Part shown: positions 1 to 26,887 of the stretch, one piece after another | Layout of the letters: each line of letters opens with the position of its first letter | Numbering within the stretch: position 1 is the first letter of the stretch | DNA from: Paralichthys olivaceus | Lineage: Eukaryota > Chordata > Actinopteri > Pleuronectiformes > Paralichthyidae | Direction: 5' to 3' | Assembly: GCF_024713975.1 (NCBI RefSeq) | Contig: NC_091110.1 | Coordinates: forward strand, 2,801,001 to 2,865,000 | Length of the DNA stretch: 64,000 nt | Notes under the pieces: generated by a model | The model's database searches: none | What the model saw: the letters and a program-made list of their open reading frames with translations, nothing else | Told to the model about the DNA's origin: nothing | Translations under genes and position numbers: made by a program

Positions 1-1341
1 TACTAGAGTGCAGCCTCACAGAGAAACTAGCATGTCAAGAGTTTTTTTTCTTTTGTCTTTGACTCATCACAGCACTTTCCATGTCAGGGTTATATCTTTC
101 ATATTTGTGTTATATTTTATTGTTTTATTTATTTTTTAAAGACTTGAACACAAATTCTCTCTGTTGACTTTTTCATTATGACTCATAGAATCAAAAATCT
201 TTATATTAAACATTTGTATTCTATACAGTGAGCAAACGTTTTCCTTATTATATCACCCAGGACCATTTAATCCACATCTTGTTTTCATTAGATTGTTGAA
301 ATTTCTCATCCATGTTTTCATAATTGAATGGAGTCTGTCAAAGTCCAGAACACACAGTGGGAATTAAAGTCTGTAGTCATAATCCAGATTTGGCCACGAT
401 TGATTTTCAGGATCTTGGAGTGTTTGCACTGTATGAAATGTAAATACTGTAAGTCGGGACACGTTGCCATATATGAACAATGGAGTTATTGATGCTGTCT
501 AATGTGAAAAGGGTTGCAGTTAGTGACTAACCCGGAAAAAATCATCAGTCAAATCCCTCAGAGTTTGATTTTTGTAGTTTTTGTTTTTTCGAAACCCTGC
601 TATTATTACCCTCTTTTCAAGCAGCAGCAACAGGCCAATGTTTTTATTGAAAGGCTCTGGTAAACCAACTTACACAACCTGCCAAACACCAAACAACAGA
701 CAAACATAGTTAAGCCATTTTGACATATGAACTTCAAAATGATCAGAGAATGAGGTCTGGACATTGTCCAGAGTTTACCTTTCACACATCCAGCGCACAA
801 CTGGAGATTGTCCTTGTGAGACATGTTCTCACCTACTGGAATTATTCCATTTGGTTTAGCAGAGTGGTTGTGTCAACATCCGTCCTCTAACTCACTGTGA
901 GAGACAATGTCCTGCTCTATTCACACATTGGCTCAGTGGGACATTACACAGAGTTTGGACCAGGGAGATGGCAGAAGTTTGATTAATGCCCAGTCCAGCT
1001 GATACATTCACACATACAGCTAGCTGGATCATGTTAGTAAGTTTGGTCAGAGACCAGCTGGTGAATATAGAGCCGCATTTAGCAGCTAAACAGCCCAATG
1101 TTTCCCATATGAGTTGGTAGAGACCAAAAACAGAGCTTGAAGAAAGTGAATGCAAACTTGAATTTGTCACATGGGCACAAACACTTCTCCACTTCCTGTG
1201 TCAACTGTGTAAATAATGATTTATTGTTATTGCTGTTGTTTCAGCCACAAGGGGACAACATAAATGGATACAGCTTTAGAACATCATCAGTGACACCTCA
1301 AAGTGCAAAACAAGTGTATTGAGATAAGAGCAATAGAGTGT

Positions 1342-1373
<32 letters not shown>

Positions 1374-2268
1374 TCGTGTGTGTGTTTGTGTGTGTGTGTG
1401 TGTGTGTTTGTGTGTGTGTTGCTTATGAATTTAACTTTCCTTTTCTTCTTTCTGTTGTTGCATAGTCCCACTTTAAACTGCTGAATATTTGCACAGCAGA
1501 CCATAGGAGCTGCAGAACGCCTGATTGTTGCACACATTGATAAAAACCTAATTTTCACTTATTTCTGTCTATCTTTCTCACAAAAGACTCAAGCACATGC
1601 CCTAATGTTTTATGGTGTTCAGAAGAAATGTGGAGGCTGAGCTATGAACTTCCAATTGTCTCTCTTTCCAAGTTGTCTACTATCCTAACTGAATCCACAT
1701 GAACTTGAAGAACACTCTCAACTCCTCATGTGAACACCTACAAACCAGAGTAAAAAGTCTCTTCTTCTCTTTCTTTCCTCCTTTCCATGTAGGAATGTCA
1801 CATGTGGCAGATGCTCCTCCCCTCTCCTCAGAGTTGGGTGAGGGGAAAAGGGGGTGAAGGGCCATGAGGGAGAGATGTGACTGAGGAGTGTGTGGGAGAG
1901 GAGGAGGGAGCAGGACGAGGCAGGGAGGTGTGTAGCTCTGCTGCTGCTGCTGAAAATCCATTTCCTCTGCTGTAACACGGCCAGGGAGCTGCTTTAAAAC
2001 TTCCAGCCCTCAACATTTTCTTCCTCTTCCACGCTTACCCTCCATCAGAGAGAAGGAAGCTCTGCAGACCTCCACAAGCTCATCCTTTTGTTCTCTCCCT
2101 CCTCCCTTTCATGTGCTCTGAGACCCGAGGCAACTGAAGCTCTGCGTCTGCAGGTCAGATGTTGGTTATTGTGAGCCCACAGTTATTTTCACAGCTAGTT
2201 TGAGATTCAGGGCTCTTCCTGGAGCACGTCTGGTCTTTTTCCTCCCGATTTGTGTTTTCGTTGGAGAG
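1..2268. other. Upstream region of aebp1, no gene seen
   Basis: No open frame here looks like a protein. The first 40 bases resemble a dispersed fish repeat (cagcctcacagagaaactagc). A GT microsatellite lies at 1337-1420. From about 1800 the sequence becomes GA- and CT-rich, with a gctttaaaac motif near 1990 that could serve as a weak TATA-like element. The 5' UTR of aebp1 probably starts somewhere in 2000-2200, but no transcription start can be fixed from sequence alone. Confidence 0.6.
1337..1420. repeat. GT microsatellite
   Basis: An interrupted (TG)n tract of about 84 bp, broken by single TC and TT steps, upstream of aebp1. Such tracts are usually length-polymorphic. Confidence 0.95.
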
Positions 2269-16801
<14,533 letters not shown>

Positions 16802-17181
16802 GCACTGCACTGTATGAACACCTTAATAACCACTTTATGATGCTGCAACATCACAGCTTAAAACACACACACCACACAGGTTGTTAAGTATTTAGTCATC
16901 GGAAACATTTCACCTCTTGGGTTCACATTTGAGTGGAGACGAACTAGAAGATTGTTTATTGTAAAAAATTTATAGAGAATTGATCTGGAAGAGAAAGTCT
17001 CTGCTGAGCGGAGACTATGGGGCACACGTTTATTTGGGTCTGTTCAGTAAAACTTAATACAGTATGTTACAATACAAATCTTTGTATTAGACAAATCTAT
17101 GTACAATTTAACTTTCTGTAGCTTTACCATGTGATTGCTGGCCTCAGTTCAACTGATTTATTGTACTGCTGAATGCGTTTA

Positions 17182-17187
17182 AATAAA
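17182..17187 (+). promoter_or_regulatory. Likely aebp1 polyadenylation signal
   Basis: Canonical AATAAA, followed within about 30 bp by the GT-rich stretch gttgtggttcatcgtttgtg. It is the best-placed signal downstream of the aebp1 stop. Confidence 0.6.
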
Positions 17188-17597
17188 ACAATGCTATTTT
17201 CTAAAATGTTGTGGTTCATCGTTTGTGTGGAGTCATTTATATCACCTGAAAGACCGGAGGTAATGGAAATGCCCCAGCCGTGAACTGGATAAGCTTTTTG
17301 AAAATAAAAATGGAAGATTGCAGTTTTGAATACAAAATGTAAATGTGACAGTAATAAAAAATGGTTCTTAAAGAAATACAGTGTATTTAAATGAGACCAT
17401 TTCCACTTCTCCTGTAACTTCATGTTGATGTGTTGAAATATGATGAAACCATATGCAGCAGCAGACTTTTATAAAGGGTGCCTGAGATGAGTCCTCAAAA
17501 TGTTCTTGGGAAAGGTTCCTGCAGTTAAAACAGAGCTCAGTATTCTCTTTTAGCTCTTTTTTGTCTCCACCACCCACTGAGGGAAACATCTACCTCT

Positions 17598-17944
17598 TTA
17601 AAGGTACAGTGTGTAGAATTTTGTGATATGTAGTGTCGAAATAGCATGTTGCAGCTGAACACCCCTCACCTCACCCTCTCCTTCCAAACATGAAAAAGAA
17701 ACTGTGGAAACCTTTAGTTTGTCCAGTCTGGACGAATGTAAAAAACATGGTGGCCTCTGTAGAGAGGACCCCCTCAATGTAAATATAAAGTATTTAAATA
17801 TAAAGGGCCTTTTCTGGGGTAAAGAAAACTACAATTCATACAATTTAGATCAAATGAACTAGTGAAAACATCATGACGATTATTCTCCATTAAATTTCTG
17901 CCAATAGATCCCGTTCACCTAAATCTTACACACTGGACCTTTAA
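17598..17944 (+). mobile_element. TTAA-flanked MITE, copy A
   Basis: About 347 bp, bounded by TTAA on both sides. Its ends are inverted (aggtacagtgtgtagaatt at the left, cacactggacct at the right). Related copies lie at 57501-57876 (same orientation) and 61709-62076 (opposite). It has no coding capacity. The TTAA target duplication is typical of piggyBac-type non-autonomous elements; that family assignment is inference. Confidence 0.75.
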
Positions 17945-18124
17945 CTGCTAAATGTTCCCCCATGTTCACAAGCTGTTCTCTAGAATGAGTCGAGGGTTGA
18001 GTGAACCTAAATTTCGATAACCTGTATGAGACGTGCTATATCAATACACTTTGATTGACTTATCTATTCAGAGATCAGTGATCCAGTAGAAAAATTACAA
18101 ATACTCAGTTTGTGGGGAGCACGC

Positions 18125-18130
18125 TTTATT
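18125..18130 (-). promoter_or_regulatory. Likely ddx56 polyadenylation signal
   Basis: Minus-strand AATAAA about 290 bp beyond the ddx56 stop codon, followed by the TG-rich stretch gtgctccccacaaactg. Confidence 0.55.
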
Positions 18131-18420
18131 TTAATAAACATATTATAAATGAGATCATACAGATACTTTACTCCTCAGTCTGCATTCGGTACATTATGCT
18201 TGGATTTGACAAAAAAAATCCAGATTCAAACTGATTCTTATATTTTCTTCTGTCCACACAAGTCGATTTTTGTCTGTATGGACAGGTTCTGATATGACAA
18301 ACACAGTTTACACTTGTCTCGACTGGTCCAACATGGAGACAATACAATCCTCCTGGTCAATGTCTCTGCCCAGTATTAACATCCAGGACTGATACATGTT
18401 CATGTTAACTGCAGCTGCAG

Positions 18421-21400
18421 CTACGACTGGCCCGCTTTGCCTTTCCTGCCTCTCCCTCCACTGTATCTGAAAGTCTTCAGTGGGTTCGTCCCCTTGCTGT
18501 TCTTCTACAAAAAGAAAAAAAATATATAGTTACAGCAAACATCTTGAGTATCGATTCATCTAAACCCATGTGTTTTAATACACATTAGATTTTGTTCTTT
18601 GTAAAACATCCAAACAGGTGGGGAAGAACATTCAGGAAAAAAAGAAGGAAAAAACAATATTTATGGTCAAACACACCAACAAGATGAGTTTGACAGGTGA
18701 AAGATGTGTTAGATGAAGACAGACCTTAAATATGATGGTTACGCAACCGTTCCTGGTCTCTGTCTCAACCTCCCCCTCTCTCTTATCTCTCCTCTTTTCC
18801 ACCCATCACTCCTCTTTCCCATCTTTCCCAGTTCTGCTAGTCTGTGTGGAGCTTGCATGTTCTCCCAAAGTCTGCTTCGATTTTCTCTGAGTGCTCCAGC
18901 TTCCTCCCACAATGCCACCTGAGGTTAGGACGGTGGGTGTGGAGGTGAGACGCCATTCAGGCCTGGTACTAACATGTGTCCTGAGCGATCTGATCACAAG
19001 TGGTCTAAGCCCAGGTCTGAATGCACCCAAACACATGAGGTCTGATCCCTCAGTCCACATTCAGAGGGGTCTGGATGCATTTGACTTCTGTGAATGTGTC
19101 CTGGGCCACATATAGGGACAGCCTTCTCCGCTGATGTCCTCTGATGAAGCAAAGTATTTTTACGCTTCTCAGTGACCGTATGTTAAGATGTTTGTGGTCA
19201 CCGCCACAATACTAACACTGTTCACTAAAAAATAATTGATACTTTTCTTTAAGTGGTCAAATCTGTCTCCATAGCGAGCTGCACATTCATTAATTCAGTC
19301 CTGACTCATCGTGCTGTCTTTCTCTCCCACGCTCACAGACAAACATTGTCATGGGACACAGCTGTAACTACAGTTGAATTTTTAAGTCTCATTATGTCTG
19401 CAAGATTTCAATGTTCACTATAAGCGTATTATGATGTTCAGGAGTTTCACAGTCAGAGAGCCACAGTTACCTGTGTGTCATTCTATCAGTTTGAACAGAG
19501 TCTCACCTTGAAACTGGTCTTGACGACTCCGTCAGGTTTAGATTTCCTCTTCCTCCTCCTCTTGCTGGACAGCGGATTCACCACACCCCTCAGTGTCTCG
19601 GGAACTGAGGGAAATTGGTGAAATTGATCAAACCGTGATTTAATGCATGTCATATGTGTTTGTCATATGTGTTTGTCATATGTGTGTGTCGTGTGTGTGT
19701 GTCGTGTGTGTGTGTCGTGTGTGTGTGTCTTACTGAGGTACTCAGGTATGTTCTTCAGGTGCGGTTTGACGACAGCAGGGTGGAGGTCTTTGTCATGTCT
19801 GAGCAGCTGCAGATCTCTGGGGTTATCCTCGAAATATGTCTGAGCGAGTGTAGAAGCAGCCGATCATTTACACACGTACATATACATACATACAGTATAT
19901 ACATGTATATATTTACTATATCAGATTAGTGACTGTCACTCACCTTGAGTTTTTCTGAATTGAGCAGCTCCTGTTTGATCTCTTTCAGCCTGGCCTCCTT
20001 CACCGCCTGTTTCGTGACTGAACGCATGGCGTCCTACACACAAACAAGAGAGTCGTCATCCTGAACTGCTAAAACTCAATCTTTAATAAAAGTAAATTAG
20101 AACAAGTGTTTGAACCTTTTCAGAGCAAACCACAGTCCAAACAGTTTCTCATGTGTGATGATAATAATAATAATATGAATAATAATAATGTGTTCTTGAC
20201 TTTAATAAGGTGGTGACTTACCCTGCACCTGTACCTGAAGCCTTCAATCTCTTCCATCTTAAACTCGTAAGGTTTCAGAACAGAATCAGCATTATCTAAA
20301 AAGAAAATGTGAACACGTTAATCTCTCATTTATTACAAGGTCGCACAGTATTCCCAATTAAAATCAGCAGGGAAGGTGCGGGTGGATGATTTTTTTTAAC
20401 CTTAGGGTGGAGCCAGGCTTGGGGTTTACTCTTGGTTCCAATCTGTATGCTAAGCTAACGAGCTGCTGGCTGTAGCTTCATATTTAAAGTGCAAACATGA
20501 GAGTGAAACGTCGTCGTTACCTCCTGTCAGAGCCTCCTCCACCTCTGACAGCAAAGCGAGCTCAGCGTGTGAGATGAACGACAGAGCGCTGCCTGGGTTG
20601 TCTGCTCTCGCCGTTCTACAACATCGAGCAAAGTCAACGTTACTGTGGGTTATACATACAATCGGTGAAGTGGGACTGAAGCCAGCAACGCTGCTCACCT
20701 GCCAACTCGATGGATGTAGGACTCTACAGTCGTTGGGAAATCAAAGTTGATGACATTGGCAACATTTTGGAAATCCACACCTCTGGAGACTCCATACTCC
20801 TTGTCCTTGCCCCTTTGAACATATCAATACAAAAATTATGTTTTTGGTTTCACTACCTGTTTGCGGCTGAAGAGGCAGTGGACAGAGACTTTTTGCATCT
20901 CTCTCTCTAAAACCAGTGAAGCTCAAGACTCTGTGGCTCTGGTCGGACCTGGTATTAACATCCGCCCTGAGGGATACGATCTCAAGCGGACAGCGCTGAG
21001 CTCATCTGTTCACACCAGGTCTTAAAATGCATCCTGAGCGTGTCTCCTGTGGTCACTTGGGATCAGCTGTCACTTCCCTGCTCAATAGGAAATAATCGCT
21101 AATGTTATTATGCCTATTAAGTTATGTTGTTTTACCCAGTCTGAGTGAATGGTGATGTCAGTGTGCGTGTGTTTCCGCAGAGAGAGAAGAATCAGGAGGG
21201 GCTGAATTAATCTGGTGCTGCTCTGCTGAAGACACTGAGGTGGTGTCCAGAAAAATCCACATTTGAGTCATTGTAAAACTGTAGAAGTTCAGAGATGAGA
21301 TGGTATGTGGCCCTGGAATCATTCAAGTTCGCACAGTGAAAAGAATGTGGTCACGTGTCCCTGACCACCAACAAATGTGGTCCGAGTGATCGGACCTCAG

Positions 21401-24359
21401 GACGCACTGAAGACGCATTCCAGTGCTTTCAGACCTGAACTTAGCGCTGACCACATCTGATCTGATCGCTCAGGACAGATGCTAATACCAACAGGCTCGC
21501 TGAGAGCAGTGAGAGAGTAGCAGACGGACAATGAGCTGAAACTCACTATAAAGCTCCGTGAGGCTGAGGGGAGCTTCGGACCCAGCAGACAAATCCGAGT
21601 GTTCTTCAACAGTAATGATAAGAACCACTCTGAGGCATAGTTCAGTGAATTGGCAAATCAAAGGCGACACTTCTTGAGAAATCAAACTCATATGACTCAC
21701 TTTCCTTTTCTCTCTGTGGTCTTTTTCTTTTTCCCTTTGCCCGCACTCGTCTGGGGAGCTGCAGAGGGGTCGGCCAAACTCTGTTCATCTGTGGCGATGA
21801 TGTAGTCATAAAATCCCTGGTTAAACTGGGTGATGATGTGACACCTGTACAGGAGCGGTGGGAAACATGAACGTGAACAAGAAAATAAAGCAACTTCTGT
21901 CTCGTGAAAATTATACAGTACTAGAACTTTCTTAAATATCCTTTGCTCTTGAATTGTAATAACCTGTAGCTTACATATTGAAAGAAAATGATCAATCTTA
22001 ACGAGGTTGTCAAATAATATCATGGAATTATTTGTCACCTGTCCTCCTCTCTCACCTGGACTGAACGGGCAGCTCAGAGTTGAGCACACAGGCAGGAATA
22101 CTGAACTGCTCCAGGAACAGCTTCAGTCTGTAGCATCTGTCCACTGCTCCCACAAACACCAGCGTCTTTCCCTGAACCAGTCGCAGCTTCAGCAGCGTGT
22201 AGATGAGCAGGAACTTGTCCTCCTCCTCACATTTGATGCTGTACTGCTGCAGCTGGCTGCTGTCCGGGAGCTGAGAGCCCTGAAGCTTCAAGATCACCTG
22301 AGAGAGAGAGAGAGTGAACGTCAAAAATCGAGCCCGGCAACTCACACTGTGCCGCTGCAGCACGCGCTTCTGCCGCTTTCTACTGTGTCCAGCTGAAACG
22401 CGGACACTGCGAGACTTTGAATGTGACAGTGACATTACAGGGTTGTGTAGCAGCAGCTCCTTCAAGGCCTGAACGTCCTCGGTGAGAGTAGCAGACATCA
22501 GGAACGACTGGTAGATCTTCGGCAAATGACTGTGACACAACAAACAGAAGTGGTTGATTAAAGATTATACAGAGAAGATGTAGAGCTGAGTCAAAATTAG
22601 ACATCAACTCATCAGGTGGAAACAAAAAGACAACTTTGTTGCACGTTATATAAAACACGATGAGGTTTTTAGTCTGTCATACCGGTGATATGTTTATTTC
22701 TTTTGCCTACAACTATAACTTGAAAGATAAATTATGTTGTTGTACTTTCCTGCAAAGAACCACAACACTCAGCAGTTTTACTGTGCTGATAAAACTAACC
22801 CATATTATCTAAACTGACATCAATTTCACTTTCTCATATCCACCCTCGGGTCATGGCAGTGGATCACGAGTAGACTCACCACAGCAGGTTCTTCAGGTCT
22901 GCCTCGAACCCAAAAGAGAAGAGCAAGTCGGCCTCGTCCACCACCAGCATCTCAAGCGATGAATGCAGGGCCAGATTCTGGGCGCTGAGGTGGGCCAGCA
23001 CGCGGGACGGCGTCCCCACTACCACATCAGGCTTTTCCATTAAGATAGGTCTGTCCCAAGAGTAGCATTCAACAAAAAAAACAACTCATTTACACTTTTA
23101 CAGTCAATTCTGACTATAATCAAAGAAAAAACACAAAACAAAACAGGCAATGATCAATCTATATGAATTTCTCGAGAACTTAATCTCTGTTACAAAAGCT
23201 TCTACATACAATTTTGTACTGGATGTCACTACTCTCTACAGCTCCTTACAGAAATATGTTCACTATTGTGTCTTGAAGTTTTTATTATATCAGCTGTTGC
23301 AATCCAACTGTATCGATGTGACACCGTTATTTGACATTTAAATATAAACACATCGCACAGAGGGACTGTAGTGAGGTGACTGAGCAGACCGACCTCTGCG
23401 ATGACAGATCAGCCTTCCCAGAGATGTCAGCCACCCGCACGTCCCTCGAGCAGAACGCCGTCAGCTGTCTCATCATGGTCTGAACCTGCCGACCCAGCTC
23501 TTTGGTTGGAACCAGGATCAGAGCCCTCACGTCCTGCTCACGAACACTCTGAGCACGACACCAAACACAAAAGTAAGAACAGGACCAGCACGCGACAGCG
23601 CTGCGATGTGGACTGCACGTCACCGAGAGAGAATATTTGGATTCATGTCCTGAGGAACAATCTTCTGTGTGAACCCAAAACTTGCACCAGGGGGCGACTG
23701 GCATGTTTTGCCCAGAACAGGGATCCACTTGAATCCACTATGAGAAATGGTCCTTATTCGTTTCACACTCACCTGTTTGGACGCCAGGATGCGTTGTATG
23801 ACAGGAATGGCGTACGCAGCCGTCTTTCCAGATCCTGTCCGGGCTCGAGCCAGAAGGTCTTTCCCCTCCAGAGCCAGAGGAATGGCCTTCTCTTGAATCA
23901 GGGTCGGCTGGGACCAACCCAGATCTGCAACCGCCTGGATCATGACAACAACAGGGCATGAGTTCACAGACAACAATAACAATGTGTTGTTTAACAGTTT
24001 GTGTTGTCAAAGGCTCTTCTAACCATTAACTTTACAATAAACGGTTTTCTTCATCCAAATATAGACGGTTCGATTTATATGTAATTATTCATGTTTATAT
24101 CCAATATTGTCTTTATCTTTGACTTGTTTCACACACACACACACACACACATACATACATACATACATACATACATACACATATACTCACACACACACTC
24201 ACTCACACACACACACACTCTCACACACACACTCTCACACACACACTCTCACACACACTCTCACACACACACTCTCTCTCACACACACTCTCTCACACAC
24301 ACTCTCTCACACACACACACTCTCTCTCTCTCTCTCTCACACACTCACTCACTCACTCA

Positions 24360-24447
<88 letters not shown>

Positions 24448-24652
24448 AAGTAATAGTGAACGTGTGTGGTGGTTAACCAATCCCCGGACTACTGAGAAGT
24501 TAGCGCCGATATTTCATCACCGAGTTTCCGGTTGTGACTCCATGTTTCTGCTGTGGATCATTACAGGTTCATATATGATGTCAGACTGTTGTTACCTTTA
24601 GAAGACGATCGTCTAAACCCATCTCATGGAACTGTAGTCTGTCAGCAGCCAT
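18421..24652 (-). CDS. ddx56: ddx56: nucleolar DEAD-box ATP-dependent RNA helicase, 14 exons
   Basis: Helicase that acts in large-subunit ribosome assembly in the nucleolus. Exons in coding order: 24596-24652, 23773-23934, 23394-23548, 22880-23050, 22439-22529, 22056-22297, 21701-21844, 20699-20812, 20521-20615, 20222-20295, 19944-20033, 19734-19839, 19507-19604, 18421-18504. They join in phase to 1683 nt (560 aa; human DDX56 is 547). Motifs seen: Q motif and P-loop ARTGSGKT at about 50-57; VPTKEL near 86-91; TPSR at 138-141; DEAD at 163-166 ([14 protein letters not shown]); SAT; HRVGRTAR across exons 8-9. Exon 7 carries a Lys-rich insert ([14 protein letters not shown]), as the human protein also has a basic insert there. 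The C-terminus is Lys/Arg-rich ([15 protein letters not shown], then [18 protein letters not shown]), which fits nucleolar targeting. Divergent from the DUSP26-like gene and convergent with aebp1. Confidence 0.96.
18950..19110. repeat. Fragment of inverted-repeat element, ddx56 intron 13
   Basis: Shares the pattern cctggtactaacatgtgtcctgagcgatct with the ends of the foldback element at 20936-21495, so it looks like a single arm of that family. Boundaries are approximate. Confidence 0.55.
19650..19732. repeat. Short-unit tandem repeat abutting a ddx56 splice donor
   Basis: Units of tgtcatatgtgttt and tgtgtgtgtcg repeat four to five times and run up to the donor of exon 12 (coding edge at 19734). 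On the transcript the intron therefore opens GTAAGACACACACACAC. The intron is only 129 bp, so the repeat fills over half of it. Confidence 0.9.
20160..20190. repeat. AAT microsatellite in ddx56 intron 10
   Basis: Short imperfect (AAT)n tract, roughly ten units, between exons 10 and 11. Confidence 0.85.
20936..21495. mobile_element. Foldback (long inverted repeat) element in ddx56 intron 7
   Basis: The left end reads ggtattaacatccgccctga and the right end, read on the minus strand, reads ggtattagcatctgtcctga. Both then continue with a GATC-rich stretch and cagcgct. The arms are over 100 bp and imperfect, around a central region with no coding frame. Non-autonomous DNA transposon type; family not identified. 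A further arm-like fragment lies near 18950-19110. Confidence 0.7.
24130..24444. repeat. Compound CA / CATA / CTCACA microsatellite in ddx56 intron 1
   Basis: About 315 bp of pure short-period repeat: (CA)n, then (CATA)n, mixed CTCACA and (CT)n blocks, and finally an uninterrupted (AC)n of about 80 bp ending at 24444. It lies between coding exons 1 and 2 of ddx56. The His/Thr-repeat frames it yields on either strand are artefacts. Confidence 0.97.
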
Positions 24653-26887
24653 TGCTCCTCTTCACCACTCTCACATGTGCGTCGCAGGGTTTCTACGTCA
24701 TGATGCCTTCAAGTCCCACGCTCGGACTCCGTCTTTTAACTAATCACCAAATCTTGGTTTTTGTTTACATTCATCAATTCATAAAGTTACATAGAACATG
24801 GCCACACTAAAAGATTTTTTTTTGTCTTAGTGTAGCTATTCGTTGATGTATTTGTCCATCTTGTTTTCCTTATAGTTTCAAACTTAAATTGTAAGGAGTT
24901 GAAACTTTGTTTGAAATCTTCTGGACAAAACACAAAGAGATTATAAAATATAAAAAAGTTCCATCACCTATGCTGATGTTGGTCCAATTTTTAAACTCAT
25001 TATGGAGATTTCTACCATAAACTATTGTTATTATTATTGTTGCTGTAATAGTGTTTTTTTTATCTAAACACCCAAATATTAATTGTGTAGCCAAAGAAAA
25101 AAGAAGAAGACGTTTTTATTCAAATAAAACCTAAATTATGAGCACATTTAAATATTGCAGCTTTATTTTTGAAAAAAAAAAGGTTTTTATATTCATTGTA
25201 TATCCTCTTGTGGTATTTATTGAATAACTGTGTTTTATTTTCTATCTGCACTGTTTAAAACTTGGATTAAGATGTTATGGAAATGTATTTTGTTTTATAA
25301 CGGCTTTTGGAAAAAAAAAAAGAAATTCCAGTCTGGAACATGCTGGCGTCAACTACAGGGAATTATGAGACACCCAGTACATATTTTAATCAAGGCAAGA
25401 GCGACTACATGACACATTGGTGGTATCAGGCTTTATTAGGATACACACCTGCATTTCCTCCTATGCATATATGATAAATAAAAGGAGACAGAGAGGTGCC
25501 AGTTCCCTCTCCCTGTGGGACCCCAAAGAGGAGAGTAGCACATGACCGGAGGTATCTACGAGTCCAAGCATGACAGAGAAAGGCCTAGATGGACCAAAAT
25601 TAAGAATCACATCACGGATGCCAAATACATATTTTCAGATATTGTGTCAGAGGCTAAGCTGTGGTCCGCACCAGTAACAGTTAAAAAGGGAGCAGTGTAA
25701 ACGCTTCAGATCCTGAAATGGTTTGTCGTATAAAGGGCACAACAGATCAATCAATCGATACATTTGTATGTGTATAGACCACATTCACAAATTACTTTTT
25801 CCTAAACAATCTGTACAAAGTGTCCTCAATCCTTGACTAGGGTGAGGAAGAACTTACAAAACAAAAGCTATTGCAGAGAAAAAACACCCAAAAGAGCCTC
25901 ATGTGAGGGATCTGCTGCCAGGACGGACAGACAAGCATTGGTTGTTGCATTGCAACAGAGAAAATCAACAAAATAACAATATTTACAACATTCATGAGAA
26001 AAGACAGTATCTAACATACAGTAGAGGTGTATCACTGTTTAATGCATTATGAAAAAGATGTCTGACAGAGATGAAGGGAGAGGAAGAGGGGGTCGAAGGT
26101 GCACACACTGACCAAAGAACTAAAACTTTTCATTTGGGGTTCGATGTTTCCATGATGGCCCTTCCCCTTGGGGACAAACAGTTAAACAATGAACTTTGAA
26201 CGCACCACTTGTTAGCGCCGACATCGTCGTTTGACCGACAGATGGCGACAAACCCGCGGCAGTTACTAACTCACCGACGTCACAATCGCGTTCATTAATA
26301 ACGAAATAAAAAAAATTCGTCTCTGACCTGCGAAGCTCCCGGTGCTGCACGAAGAATCAGGGAGAACGCGAGGCTGGAGCCCGGGAGCGACGCTTCCGCA
26401 ACCCGAGGCCTCCTCCTGCTGAGACCTGTTGAGAGGATGGAGGAGCTGCGGGAGGAGGTGGATCCGTGAGGTGGATGCTCAGCCAGCGGACCCACCATCA
26501 CATCCATCCTCCCACGGCAGATACATGAGTCAACATGGCCGCGGAGCAGCCCCGTCTGTAGACGCGGAACGCAGAAACACGCAGGTGAAGGAAACACGTG
26601 GAGGGGACAGCCTGTGGGTTTCACCTCGTGTGATCGCGGCTGCGCTCACCACAGACGCGTCCCACTGTGTTCAGCAGACATTAAGAATCCACAGGTAAGT
26701 GCTTGTTACATAACCTCACGCTCGAATGCAGTAATCCCCACAGATTTCAGTTTTTATCCCCATCTCTTTAATTCTAGCCTAACCTCTTATTATTATTATC
26801 ACTATTATTGTTTCGATCAGTGGCTCCACTTGTCTGTTTAATGGATCTCCCTGCGATGAGCTGATGTTATTGCCTCTCTCTCATCAG
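24653..26887. other. Divergent region between ddx56 and the DUSP26-like gene
   Basis: Contains the ddx56 promoter near 24653-24720, then about 1.6 kb of AT-rich DNA with no convincing gene, then a GC- and CpG-richer block at about 26200-26694. That block ends in a splice donor at 26694/26695 (CCACAG then GTAAGT), so it probably includes the non-coding first exon of the phosphatase. The coding exon begins exactly at the next acceptor, 26887/26888. A minus-strand AATAAAG near 25425 could end an unseen transcript, but no matching coding exon was found. Confidence 0.55.

Larger units (their letters stand above)
16802..18420. other. Convergent intergenic region between aebp1 and ddx56
   Basis: Holds the 3' UTRs of two convergent genes. 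An AATAAA on the plus strand at 17182-17187 suits the end of aebp1, about 380 bp after its stop. A minus-strand AATAAA (tttatt at 18125-18130) suits the end of ddx56, about 290 bp after its stop. A TTAA-flanked MITE lies between them. No other coding signal was seen. Confidence 0.7.

Noticed and set aside
2200-2268. A longer aebp1 start at an in-frame ATG at 2200.
   Set aside because: It would place 23 extra residues before a good signal peptide; the ATG at 2269 begins the hydrophobic leader directly.
24091-24453. Long His/Thr/Ser repeat frames.
   Set aside because: Direct translation of the CA/CT microsatellite.
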